Assembly: GCA_947254375.1 (NCBI GenBank)
Contig: CAMYCF010000005.1
Location: 1 to 64,000 of the forward strand
From: an uncultured Mobilibacterium sp.
Lineage (GTDB): Bacteria; Bacillota; Clostridia; Peptostreptococcales; Anaerovoracaceae
Reading direction: 5' to 3'
DNA: 64,000 bases
The notes beneath the pieces were generated by a model. The model was not told the origin of the DNA. It did not search any database and saw only the letters and a list, made by a program, of their open reading frames with translations. The position numbers and the translations under genes are program-made. This document shows positions 26,966-33,535 of the stretch, piece by piece (the first letter of the stretch is position 1; each line of letters starts with the position of its first letter).

Positions 26966-27295
26966 ATGAGCGAACAAAAACCACTGAGCGAACAAAAACC
27001 GCAATGTCCTCACTGCGCCAGGAAGAAAGATAGAAGCGACACAGAATACAAAGATCTGATGAATCGCCTCAAACGCATCGAAGGCCAGGTTCGCGGCGTC
27101 GAAAAAATGCTCGACAACAACGCGTATTGCCCGGACATAATAGTCCAGGTAATCGCGATAACGAGCGCGCTCAACGGCTTCAATAAAGTGCTTTTAGCTT
27201 CTCACATAAAATCCTGCGTCGTTGAAGACATAGAAAAAGGCGACGAAGAAACGATAGACGAACTCGTCGAACTTCTGAGAAAAGTCATGAAATAA
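26966..27295 (+). CDS. csoR: CsoR-family copper-sensing repressor
   Basis: This 109-residue all-helical DUF156 protein has LKRIEGQVRGVEKMLDNNAYC with the first Cys, then HIKSC with His and Cys three residues later: the Cys-His-Cys set that binds Cu(I) in CsoR. The N-terminal extension carries a CPHC pair and an exact six-residue duplication (SEQKPL, SEQKPQ) encoded by an 18-base tandem repeat. AAGGAG precedes ATG 26966. It is followed by copA and has its operator upstream, so copper is more likely than nickel, formaldehyde or persulfide as the signal. Confidence 0.88.
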   Translation: MSEQKPLSEQKPQCPHCARKKDRSDTEYKDLMNRLKRIEGQVRGVEKMLDNNAYCPDIIVQVIAITSALNGFNKVLLASHIKSCVVEDIEKGDEETIDELVELLRKVMK

Positions 27296-27347
27296 ATCGC
27301 GCTTAAAAAGAGGCGCTTTTAAAATATGAAACAGAGGTGCTCATAAA

Positions 27348-29978
27348 ATGAGACATTACGATGTAAAAGGAATGAGCTGCGCGGCGTGCAGCGCCAGGGT
27401 CGAGAAGGCCGTATCGGGTCTCGACGGCGTCGACAGTTGCTCGGTCAGCCTGCTCACAAATTCAATGCTCGTCGAGGGGGACGCTCCTGACGATGTAATA
27501 GTGAAAGCCGTCAGAGATGCCGGATACGATGCTTTTTCCAAAGATCGCGGAGCGTCACAAAATCGTGCAGCGTCACAAAATCGCGCAGCGTCACAAGTCG
27601 GCGGCTTGGCGCAACGCGGCGCAGCGTCACAAGTCGGCGGCTCAAGCGCCGGCGCTTCCGTCACCGAAGACGACCTCAAAGACACCGAAACTCCGCGCCT
27701 CCGCAAAAGGCTGACGACATCCGTTGTCTTCCTTTTGATATTGATGTACATATCGATGGGCCACATGATGTTTCACTTCCCGCTTCCGAAATTTTTAGGG
27801 AATCCGGGAGCGATCGCCCTTGCGGAAATGATTTTATCGGCGATCATCATGTACATAAATAAAGATTTTTACATAAAAGGCTTCAAAGGCCTGATCCACC
27901 GCGCGCCTAACATGGACACGCTCGTCGCCATGGGCTCCGGCGTCTCGTTCGTGTGGAGCGTCATCATGCTCTTCAAAATGACGGCCGAGCTCAACGACTA
28001 CAACAGGGCCGCGGCGATGACGACCCTCCACCACCTGTATTTCGAATCGGCGGCGATGATCGTGACCCTAATCACGATCGGTAAAATGCTCGAAGCGATG
28101 TCGAAAGGCCGTACGACCGACGCCCTCAAAAACCTCCTCCGCCTCGCACCGAAGACTGCGACCGTCATAAGGAACGGCGAAGAGGTCGAAGTGCCGATCG
28201 AAGAGGTAGTCGTCGGCGACATCGTGGCGGTAAGGCCGTCGGAACAGATAGCGGTGGACGGTTTTATCGTTTCCGGACGGACATCGGTCGACGAATCGGC
28301 TCTGACGGGCGAAAGCATCCCCGTCGAAAAAGACGAAGGCGACAGGGTCTCCGCGGCCACGATCAACGGCACGGGATATATCGAAGTCCGCGCGACGAGG
28401 GTCGGCGAAGACACGACTCTCGCGCAGATAATACAAATGGTCAGCGAGGCGTCGGCGACAAAAGCCCCGATCGCAAAAATGGCGGATAAAGTTTCGGGCA
28501 TTTTCGTGCCTGCCGTCCTAATAACGGCTCTTGCGGTAACGCTCATCTGGCTGTTTGCGGGAGCGGCTGCCGGATATGCTCTCGCCCGCGGGATATCGGT
28601 ACTCGTCATAAGCTGCCCGTGCGCCCTCGGCCTTGCGACACCTGTCGCGATCATGGTCGGAAACGGCGTCGGCGCAAAGAACGGGATACTTTTCAAGACC
28701 GCCGCATCCATGGAAGCCGCCGGCAGGACTGAGACGGTCGTTCTCGATAAAACGGGAACGATAACGGAAGGGAAGCCTGAGGTCACTGACATAGTTCCGG
28801 CGAAAAACGAAGGCGAAAAATCCCTCTTCGAGCTGGCGTATTCCCTCGAGTCTAAAAGCGAGCACCCTCTCGCTGCGGCCATATCGGAAGCGGCTTCAAA
28901 GCGCGCAATAAAAGCCTACGATGTCGAGGACTTCGCGGCCGTTCCGGGCAGGGGCGTAAAAGCGCACCTCGGCGGTAAAGAGCTCGCAGGCGGCAACGCC
29001 GCATACATAAATGAGATCGCCGGCATCCCCGATGACGTAAAAGAAAAGGCGGACGTTTTCGCGGAAGAGGGAAAGACATGCATGTATTTTGCCGAAGACG
29101 GTAAATTCGCCGGGCTGATCGCGGCGGCGGATAAGATAAAAAGCGACAGCGCCGAGGCCGTCAAAGAACTTAAGTCACTCGGCATAAAAGTCATAGTTCT
29201 GACCGGCGACAACGAAAAGACGGCCAATGCGATAGGTAAAGCCGTCGATGCCGACGAAGTCATCGCGGGCGTCCTTCCTGACGGCAAGGGCGAAACGGTC
29301 AAAAAGCTGAAGGAAAAAAGCCGCGTCGCCATGATAGGAGACGGGATCAACGATGCTCCCGCTCTCGCCTCCGCCGACGTCGGTATAGCGATAGGCGCGG
29401 GATCCGACATCGCCATAGATGCCGCCGACATAGTGCTGATGAACAGCAGTCTCGCCGACGCCGTGTCGGGGATACGCCTCGGACGCGCTACGCTCCGCAA
29501 TATCAAAGAGAACCTGTTCTGGGCATTTTGCTACAACGTGCTTCTGATCCCGCTCGCGGCGGGCGCATTCGTGAATGTCATGGGCGGAGTCAGCGTAAAT
29601 CCTATGGTAGCGGCGGCAGCGATGAGCATATCGAGTTTCTCGGTCTGCATGAATGCGTTGAGGCTGAACCGTTTTAAAGTCCACAAAGCGGACGAAACGA
29701 AGGCTACAGATCGCCTCGAAATATCGGAAACGAATGATCAAAGCAATAATGAAAAGGAGAAAAGTGTAATGGAAAAGAAAGTATCTATCGAAGGAATGAT
29801 GTGCGAACACTGCGAAGCTCACGTAAAGAAAGCCCTTCTGGCACTCGACGGAGTCGTTTCGGCCGATGTCGATCACAAGGCGGGAGAGGCGCTTTTACAG
29901 TGCGATAAAGAGGTCGCGAATGCCGATATCGAGGCGGCCGTCACGGATGCCGGCTACAATGCGCTGTCTGTAAAGTAA
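27348..29978 (+). CDS. copA: Copper-exporting P1B ATPase with an extra C-terminal CopZ-like domain
   Basis: The 876-residue pump starts with a heavy-metal-associated domain (GMSCAACSARV, residues 8-18). A linker of 18-base DNA repeats (residues about 68-98) follows, then the membrane region, actuator (DESALTGESIPV), ion-site motif CPCALGLATP (about 422-431), phosphorylation site DKTGTITEG (about 467) and GDGINDAPALASADVG. Such ATPases expel Cu(I). Unusually the chain continues past the last membrane segments with a second HMA domain (GMMCEHCEAHV, residues about 808-876). An internal ribosome binding site precedes that domain. ATG 27348 follows GAGGTG. It is 52 bases behind csoR. Confidence 0.9.
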   Translation: MRHYDVKGMSCAACSARVEKAVSGLDGVDSCSVSLLTNSMLVEGDAPDDVIVKAVRDAGYDAFSKDRGASQNRAASQNRAASQVGGLAQRGAASQVGGSSAGASVTEDDLKDTETPRLRKRLTTSVVFLLILMYISMGHMMFHFPLPKFLGNPGAIALAEMILSAIIMYINKDFYIKGFKGLIHRAPNMDTLVAMGSGVSFVWSVIMLFKMTAELNDYNRAAAMTTLHHLYFESAAMIVTLITIGKMLEAMSKGRTTDALKNLLRLAPKTATVIRNGEEVEVPIEEVVVGDIVAVRPSEQIAVDGFIVSGRTSVDESALTGESIPVEKDEGDRVSAATINGTGYIEVRATRVGEDTTLAQIIQMVSEASATKAPIAKMADKVSGIFVPAVLITALAVTLIWLFAGAAAGYALARGISVLVISCPCALGLATPVAIMVGNGVGAKNGILFKTAASMEAAGRTETVVLDKTGTITEGKPEVTDIVPAKNEGEKSLFELAYSLESKSEHPLAAAISEAASKRAIKAYDVEDFAAVPGRGVKAHLGGKELAGGNAAYINEIAGIPDDVKEKADVFAEEGKTCMYFAEDGKFAGLIAAADKIKSDSAEAVKELKSLGIKVIVLTGDNEKTANAIGKAVDADEVIAGVLPDGKGETVKKLKEKSRVAMIGDGINDAPALASADVGIAIGAGSDIAIDAADIVLMNSSLADAVSGIRLGRATLRNIKENLFWAFCYNVLLIPLAAGAFVNVMGGVSVNPMVAAAAMSISSFSVCMNALRLNRFKVHKADETKATDRLEISETNDQSNNEKEKSVMEKKVSIEGMMCEHCEAHVKKALLALDGVVSADVDHKAGEALLQCDKEVANADIEAAVTDAGYNALSVK
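27551..27640 (+). repeat. 18-base tandem repeat in the copA linker
   Basis: AGCGTCACAA recurs at 27551, 27569, 27587 and 27623, with a degenerate copy in the 27605 slot, giving an 18-base period. It encodes six-residue units of the form RAASQN/GAASQV between the first metal-binding domain and the membrane part. The length of such a linker is likely to vary between strains. Confidence 0.85.
29769..29978 (+). CDS. Possible separately translated CopZ-like copper chaperone inside copA
   Basis: AAAAGGAG (29752-29759) stands nine bases before ATG 29769, in the copA frame. Translation from there would give a 69-residue protein of exactly HMA size, beginning MEKKVSIEGMMCEHCEAHV with the CxxC metal site, i.e. 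a CopZ chaperone that shuttles Cu(I) to the pump. The preceding 25 or so residues (NDQSNNEKEKS) look like a former intergenic region that became a linker. Either a copA-copZ fusion with retained initiation, or a fusion only. Confidence 0.5.
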   Translation: MEKKVSIEGMMCEHCEAHVKKALLALDGVVSADVDHKAGEALLQCDKEVANADIEAAVTDAGYNALSVK

Positions 29979-30147
29979 GCCGACGCGGAGACACGCATAG
30001 AGCCGAAGCGGTGCCGGAGCATGGCCCCAAGGCGCCGGCTACGGATAAAGCCGAAGCGGCGCCACATAAACTCAAACCGCCGCCGGCGCACAAAACTCCT
30101 AAATCCCTCTAAAGCTTGAAAAACTAAATATTTTTTGCCAAATCATG
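29979..30147. other. Intergenic region between copA and feo
   Basis: It contains a G+C-rich stretch with GCCGAAGCGG repeated (about 30002 and 30051) and CGCCGGC pieces, but no hairpin followed by T and no convincing ORF. The frame after the copA stop stays open for about 40 codons but is mostly Arg/Lys and is not supported. Confidence 0.4.
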
Positions 30148-30203
30148 TTGACACGAACGGTGATAGGTATTAAACTCATTGTAGTTAATAAGCACTAACC
30201 GTT
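30148..30203 (+). promoter_or_regulatory. feo promoter with palindromic operator
   Basis: TTGACA (30148-30153), a 17-base spacer and TAAACT (30171-30176) make a near-consensus promoter. GTTAATAAGCACTAAC (30184-30199) has GTTA and TAAC arms and sits over the expected transcription start, the position of a repressor site. CTAACCGTT (30195-30203) is the complement of the AACGGTTAG at 7871-7879. A metal-dependent repressor (DtxR or Fur class) is the natural candidate because feo genes are iron-controlled. Confidence 0.65.
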
Positions 30204-30255
30204 TTCTTGTTTGCGTCCGGTTTTTTTTGGGCGCATGTTTTGAAGGAGGAAGAAA

Positions 30256-30465
30256 ATGCCTATCACGATGGTCGGCAAGGGAGAAACTGTAACGATCAAA
30301 AGGATCGTCGGTGATGATAAAGTCAGACAGCACCTGGCTGAGCTCGGCTTTGTCGTAGATGCAGTCGTCAAGGTCGTGAATAAAGTCGAAGGTAGCGTAA
30401 TACTTCAGGTACATCAGAGCAGGGTCGCTCTGAACAAGGATATGGCAAATAGGATAATGGTTTAG
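30256..30465 (+). CDS. feoA: FeoA-domain protein (first)
   Basis: The 69-residue protein is a single SH3-like FeoA domain, with VKRIVGDDKVRQHLAELGF recognisable, and GGAGG precedes ATG 30256. FeoA is a cytosolic partner that binds FeoB and supports Fe(II) uptake. A second FeoA gene follows 16 bases later, a common tandem arrangement in Clostridia. Confidence 0.9.
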   Translation: MPITMVGKGETVTIKRIVGDDKVRQHLAELGFVVDAVVKVVNKVEGSVILQVHQSRVALNKDMANRIMV

Positions 30466-30481
30466 GAAGGAGGGACATCTT

Positions 30482-30709
30482 TTGTCAACTTTGAAAGATG
30501 CACAAGTCGGTTCTACAGTCGTAATCACGAGAATAGGCGGTAGCGGACCTGTTAAAAGAAGGATCATGGACATGGGCCTCACCAAGGGTATCAAGGTCTA
30601 CGTCAGGAAATTGGCGCCGCTCGGAGATCCGATCGAACTTACGGTAAGAGGATATGAACTTTCCATAAGAAAAGCGGACGCCGAATACGTCGAGATCGAA
30701 CAGGCATAG
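30482..30709 (+). CDS. feoA: FeoA-domain protein (second)
   Basis: The 75-residue FeoA domain is shown by GGSGPVKRRIMDMGLTKGIKVYVRK (read as the KRRIMDMGLTKG core) and ELTVRGYELSIRKADA. The start is TTG 30482 behind AAGGAGG, eight bases away; no ATG fits. It diverges clearly from the first FeoA, so the two may have different partners. The 120 bases to feoB contain two hairpins and a tiny ORF. Confidence 0.9.
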   Translation: MSTLKDAQVGSTVVITRIGGSGPVKRRIMDMGLTKGIKVYVRKLAPLGDPIELTVRGYELSIRKADAEYVEIEQA

Positions 30710-30751
30710 CAAACGCACAGGCACGGTTAGCACGATTTTTTTTACAGGAAG

Positions 30752-30839
30752 GGTTAAAGTGTTTTAACCGGGCCGGCCTCCGATAAAAATTTTTACGGAG
30801 GATCCACTAATGAAAGGAGATTACGGTAAATGTCAGTAA
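30752..30839 (+). promoter_or_regulatory. Structured feoB leader with a nine-codon ORF
   Basis: GGTTAAA/TTTAACC (30752-30769) forms one hairpin. A 25-base near-palindrome (30777-30801) forms a second, whose right arm CGGAGG is a ribosome binding site. That site serves ATG 30810, which opens a nine-codon ORF (MKGDYGKCQ) ending at TAA 30837-30839 and overlapping the feoB start at 30830. The arrangement suggests translational coupling or an RNA switch that controls feoB independently of feoA. A copy of ACGGTTAG lies just upstream (30724-30731). Confidence 0.5.
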
Positions 30840-32995
30840 AAATAGCATTGGCAGGTAACCCGAACAGCGGTAAAACAACGTTGTTCAATGACCTGACCGG
30901 CAGTAACCAGTACGTAGGTAACTGGCCGGGTGTAACGGTAGAGAAGAAGGACGGTAAATTGCGTTCCGATAAGAGCGTCATCATCCAGGACCTTCCGGGA
31001 ATCTATTCCCTTTCGCCGTACACTTTGGAGGAAGTAGTAAGCAGAACCTACCTTATCAATGAGAAACCGGATGCGATCATCAACATAGTCGACGGTACGA
31101 ACATCGAGAGAAACCTGTACCTGACTACGCAGTTGCTCGACCTCAACATCCCGGTAGTCATTGCCCTCAACATGATGGACGTCCTCAAGAAGAAGGGCGA
31201 AGAGATCGACATCGAAGCACTCGGAAAGGAACTCGGATGTCCCGTAGTGCCTATCAGCGCGCTCAAGAAAGAGGGCTCGAAGGAGCTCGTTCAGGCGGCG
31301 GTAGATGCAGCGAAGGAACACAGAGCGACAGAGCCGCCTCACGTTTTCGAAGGAAGCGTTGAGCACGCCCTCGCTCATATCGAGGAAAGCATCGAAGGCA
31401 AAGTGCCTGCGGAAAACCTCCGCTGGTATGCGATAAAACTTTTTGAGAGAGATTCGAAGATCATCGAGGAGCTCGGATTCGATCAGGCTCTGATGGATCA
31501 CATCGACGCGCACATCGCTGACTGCGAGCGCGAGATGGATGACGACTCCGAAAGTATCATCATCAACCAGAGATACGAATATATCGGCAAGATAATGCCG
31601 CATGCAATAAAAGTAAAGAGCAAACAGAAACTCAGCACTTCCGATAAGATCGACAGGATCGTTACGAACAGGATATTGGCTCTGCCGATATTCGCAGCGG
31701 TAATGTTCCTCGTATATTACATATCGGTAACGACTATCGGTACGATCGTGACCGACTGGACGAACGACACGCTGTTCGGCGGTATCATCCAGCCGGCTGC
31801 ACAGCACTTCCTTGAGGGAGCAGGCGCTTCCGATTGGGTAGTATCCCTCGTCGTTGACGGTATCATCGGAGGTCTCGGCGCTCCTATCGGATTCGCACCG
31901 CAGATGGCTATCGTATTCCTCTTCCTCGCGATACTCGAGGACTGCGGATACATGTCAAGGGTAGCGTTCATCATGGACAGGATCTTCCGCAGATTCGGTC
32001 TGTCCGGAAAGAGCTTCATCCCGTTCATGATCTCGAGCGGATGCGGAGTTCCGGGAATCATGGCTACGCGTACGATCGAGAACGAAAAAGACCGTCATAT
32101 GACCATGATAACGACGACCTGGATCCCGTGCGGAGCTAAACTGCCTGTAATCGCGGCGATCGCCGGATTCCTCATGGGCGGAGCATGGTGGGCTGCACCT
32201 GTTATGTACTTCGTATCGATCATCCTGATCATATGCGCATGCATAATCCTTAAGAAAACAAAGACGTTCGCCGGAGACCCTGCACCGTTCGTAATGGAGC
32301 TCCCGCAGTATCACGCACCTGTAGCAAGGAACGTGCTCCTCAGCGCTTGGGAAAGAGTATGGGCATTCCTCAAGAAAGCAGGAACTATCCTCTTCCTCTG
32401 TTGCGTAGTAATGTGGTTCCTCGGAACGTTCGGCGTTAAAAACGGCGCGTTCGGCATGGTAGATCCTGACGACAGCTTGCTGGCGATCATGGGAGGCGGC
32501 ATCGCATTCATCTTCAAGCCGCTCGGATTCGGAACATGGCAGGCTGTAGCTTCTTCGATTTCCGGTTTCGTAGCCAAAGAGGCAATCGTTTCGACGATGG
32601 GCGTACTCAGCGGACTCGGCGAGATCGAAGAATATGCGGGAAGCATGCACGCGGCATTCCAGTCGTTCTTCCCTACGGCAATGGCGGCTGTATCGTTCCT
32701 GTTCTTCAACATGTTCGATTCACCGTGCCTGGCAGCTATCTCCAGCGTTGCTAAGGAGATCGGCTCGAGAAGATTCTTCTGGTTCGCCATCCTCTTCCAG
32801 AACCTCTTCTCATACTGCTTCTGCCTGGTAGTATACCAGCTCGTAGGACTTGCGATCGGAGAGGTTGCATTCGGACTCTGGAGCATCGTAGCGATCGTCC
32901 TGCTTCTGACGTTCTTCTACCTCCTCTTCAGGCCTGATCCTTACAGGAAGAAGGCGTTAAAAGCGAAAGCGGAAGCGGCCAAGCACACCGCGTAA
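30830..32995 (+). CDS. feoB: Ferrous iron transporter FeoB
   Basis: The 721-residue protein has an N-terminal GTPase (GNPNSGKTT at residues 9-17, DLPGIYSL for G3, NMMD for G4), a helical GDI domain (about 170-260) and about nine or ten membrane segments with two Gate repeats (IPFMISSGCGVPGIMATRTI; Cys in the pore helix). It imports Fe(II) across the cytoplasmic membrane. GAAAGGAG is at 30812-30819. Codon use in this operon (many GTA, GGA) differs from neighbours, as in well-expressed genes. The stop codon lies in a 26-base tandem repeat. Confidence 0.95.
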   Translation: MSVKIALAGNPNSGKTTLFNDLTGSNQYVGNWPGVTVEKKDGKLRSDKSVIIQDLPGIYSLSPYTLEEVVSRTYLINEKPDAIINIVDGTNIERNLYLTTQLLDLNIPVVIALNMMDVLKKKGEEIDIEALGKELGCPVVPISALKKEGSKELVQAAVDAAKEHRATEPPHVFEGSVEHALAHIEESIEGKVPAENLRWYAIKLFERDSKIIEELGFDQALMDHIDAHIADCEREMDDDSESIIINQRYEYIGKIMPHAIKVKSKQKLSTSDKIDRIVTNRILALPIFAAVMFLVYYISVTTIGTIVTDWTNDTLFGGIIQPAAQHFLEGAGASDWVVSLVVDGIIGGLGAPIGFAPQMAIVFLFLAILEDCGYMSRVAFIMDRIFRRFGLSGKSFIPFMISSGCGVPGIMATRTIENEKDRHMTMITTTWIPCGAKLPVIAAIAGFLMGGAWWAAPVMYFVSIILIICACIILKKTKTFAGDPAPFVMELPQYHAPVARNVLLSAWERVWAFLKKAGTILFLCCVVMWFLGTFGVKNGAFGMVDPDDSLLAIMGGGIAFIFKPLGFGTWQAVASSISGFVAKEAIVSTMGVLSGLGEIEEYAGSMHAAFQSFFPTAMAAVSFLFFNMFDSPCLAAISSVAKEIGSRRFFWFAILFQNLFSYCFCLVVYQLVGLAIGEVAFGLWSIVAIVLLLTFFYLLFRPDPYRKKALKAKAEAAKHTA

Positions 32996-33032
32996 GCAGG
33001 GTGTAAAAGCACACCGCGTAAGCAGGGTGTGA
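32981..33032 (+). repeat. 26-base tandem duplication across the feoB stop
   Basis: Two copies (32981-33006 and 33007-33032) begin AAGCACACCGCGTAAGCAGG and end GGTGTAA or GGTGTGA. Each copy can fold with ACACC pairing to GGTGT, and the first holds the feoB TAA. It is probably a recent slippage duplication. Confidence 0.85.
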
Positions 33033-33053
33033 TAAAATAAAAAAAGATAGGGG

Positions 33054-33167
33054 ATGTTCGATTTGAAAATAGACGTGCCCGTGAACTCAAACGACATCGT
33101 GATACTTGTAGTACTCGGCGTGTTGTTCGTGATAGGGGTTCGCATAGTTATCGGATTTTTCAAATAG
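33054..33167 (+). CDS. Small single-span membrane protein of the feo operon
   Basis: A 37-codon frame from ATG 33054 (TTG 33063 is the alternative, better spaced from AGGGG). It encodes a short acidic N-terminus and one membrane helix (DIVILVVLGVLFVIGV). It resembles the membrane part of the next gene (DIVVLIVVAALVIGV) but has no Cys-rich tail. It looks like a paralogue of FeoB-associated small proteins that lacks the metal-binding end. Too short for most gene callers. Confidence 0.6.
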   Translation: MFDLKIDVPVNSNDIVILVVLGVLFVIGVRIVIGFFK

Positions 33168-33201
33168 ACAGGGGTATTAGAGATAAAAGGAGGTGATGAT
33201 C

Positions 33202-33378
33202 ATGTCATTGAACGCTACGGATATCGTGGTGCTGATCGTAGTCGCCGCGCTCGTAATAGGCGTCACGGCACGACTCATCCACAGAAAGAGGACCGTTGGA
33301 TTCACATGCAGCTGCGGAGTTTGCAACGGTTGCAGCAAGTGCCCGGGTCATGCCGAGCACAGCGGTAAAACACACTAG
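33202..33378 (+). CDS. FeoB-associated Cys-rich membrane protein
   Basis: I chose ATG 33202, eight bases after an almost perfect AAAGGAGGTGAT; GTG 33193 and ATG 33196 are in frame but too close. The product of 58 residues has one membrane helix (DIVVLIVVAALVIGV) followed by a basic stretch and a Cys-rich tail (CSCGVCNGCSKCPGH: five Cys plus His). Such FeoB-associated proteins lie next to feoB in Firmicutes and may hand over or sense Fe(II). A terminator follows, so this is the end of the operon. Confidence 0.85.
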   Translation: MSLNATDIVVLIVVAALVIGVTARLIHRKRTVGFTCSCGVCNGCSKCPGHAEHSGKTH

Positions 33379-33398
33379 AATAAACCAACCGTAAAAAA

Positions 33399-33428
33399 GG
33401 GCCGTCCGACGCATCGGGCGGTCCTTTT
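33399..33428 (+). terminator. Terminator of the feo operon
   Basis: GGGCCGTCCGA (33399-33409) pairs with TCGGGCGGTCC (33414-33424), with GT wobble, around a four-base loop; TTTTAG follows. Confidence 0.85.
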
Positions 33429-33442
33429 AGCATGCGGCAATG

Positions 33443-33471
33443 TTGACAAGCCAAGAAAATAACAATAATAT
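33443..33471 (+). promoter_or_regulatory. Promoter of the sensory hydrogenase operon
   Basis: TTGACA (33443-33448), exactly 17 bases, TAATAT (33466-33471). The start codon is 65 bases downstream. The short AT-rich stretch ACAATAATATTTAA around the -10 is the kind of sequence to which redox repressors such as Rex bind, but no clear TTGTGA half-site is visible. Confidence 0.75.
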
Positions 33472-33535
33472 TTAACTAAGCGGACCCGAGGTCCTGCGCG
33501 GTAGGGAGATAAACGGCGAAGGGAGGCTTGTTTCC

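Noticed and set aside
29979..30117. Small gene after copA in the same frame
   Set aside because: It has no start codon with a ribosome site and the translation is almost only Arg, Lys and Pro.
33060..33168. Frameshifted first copy of the Cys-rich FeoB partner
   Set aside because: No Cys codon cluster is found in any frame between 33168 and the next start; the protein ends cleanly after its helix.
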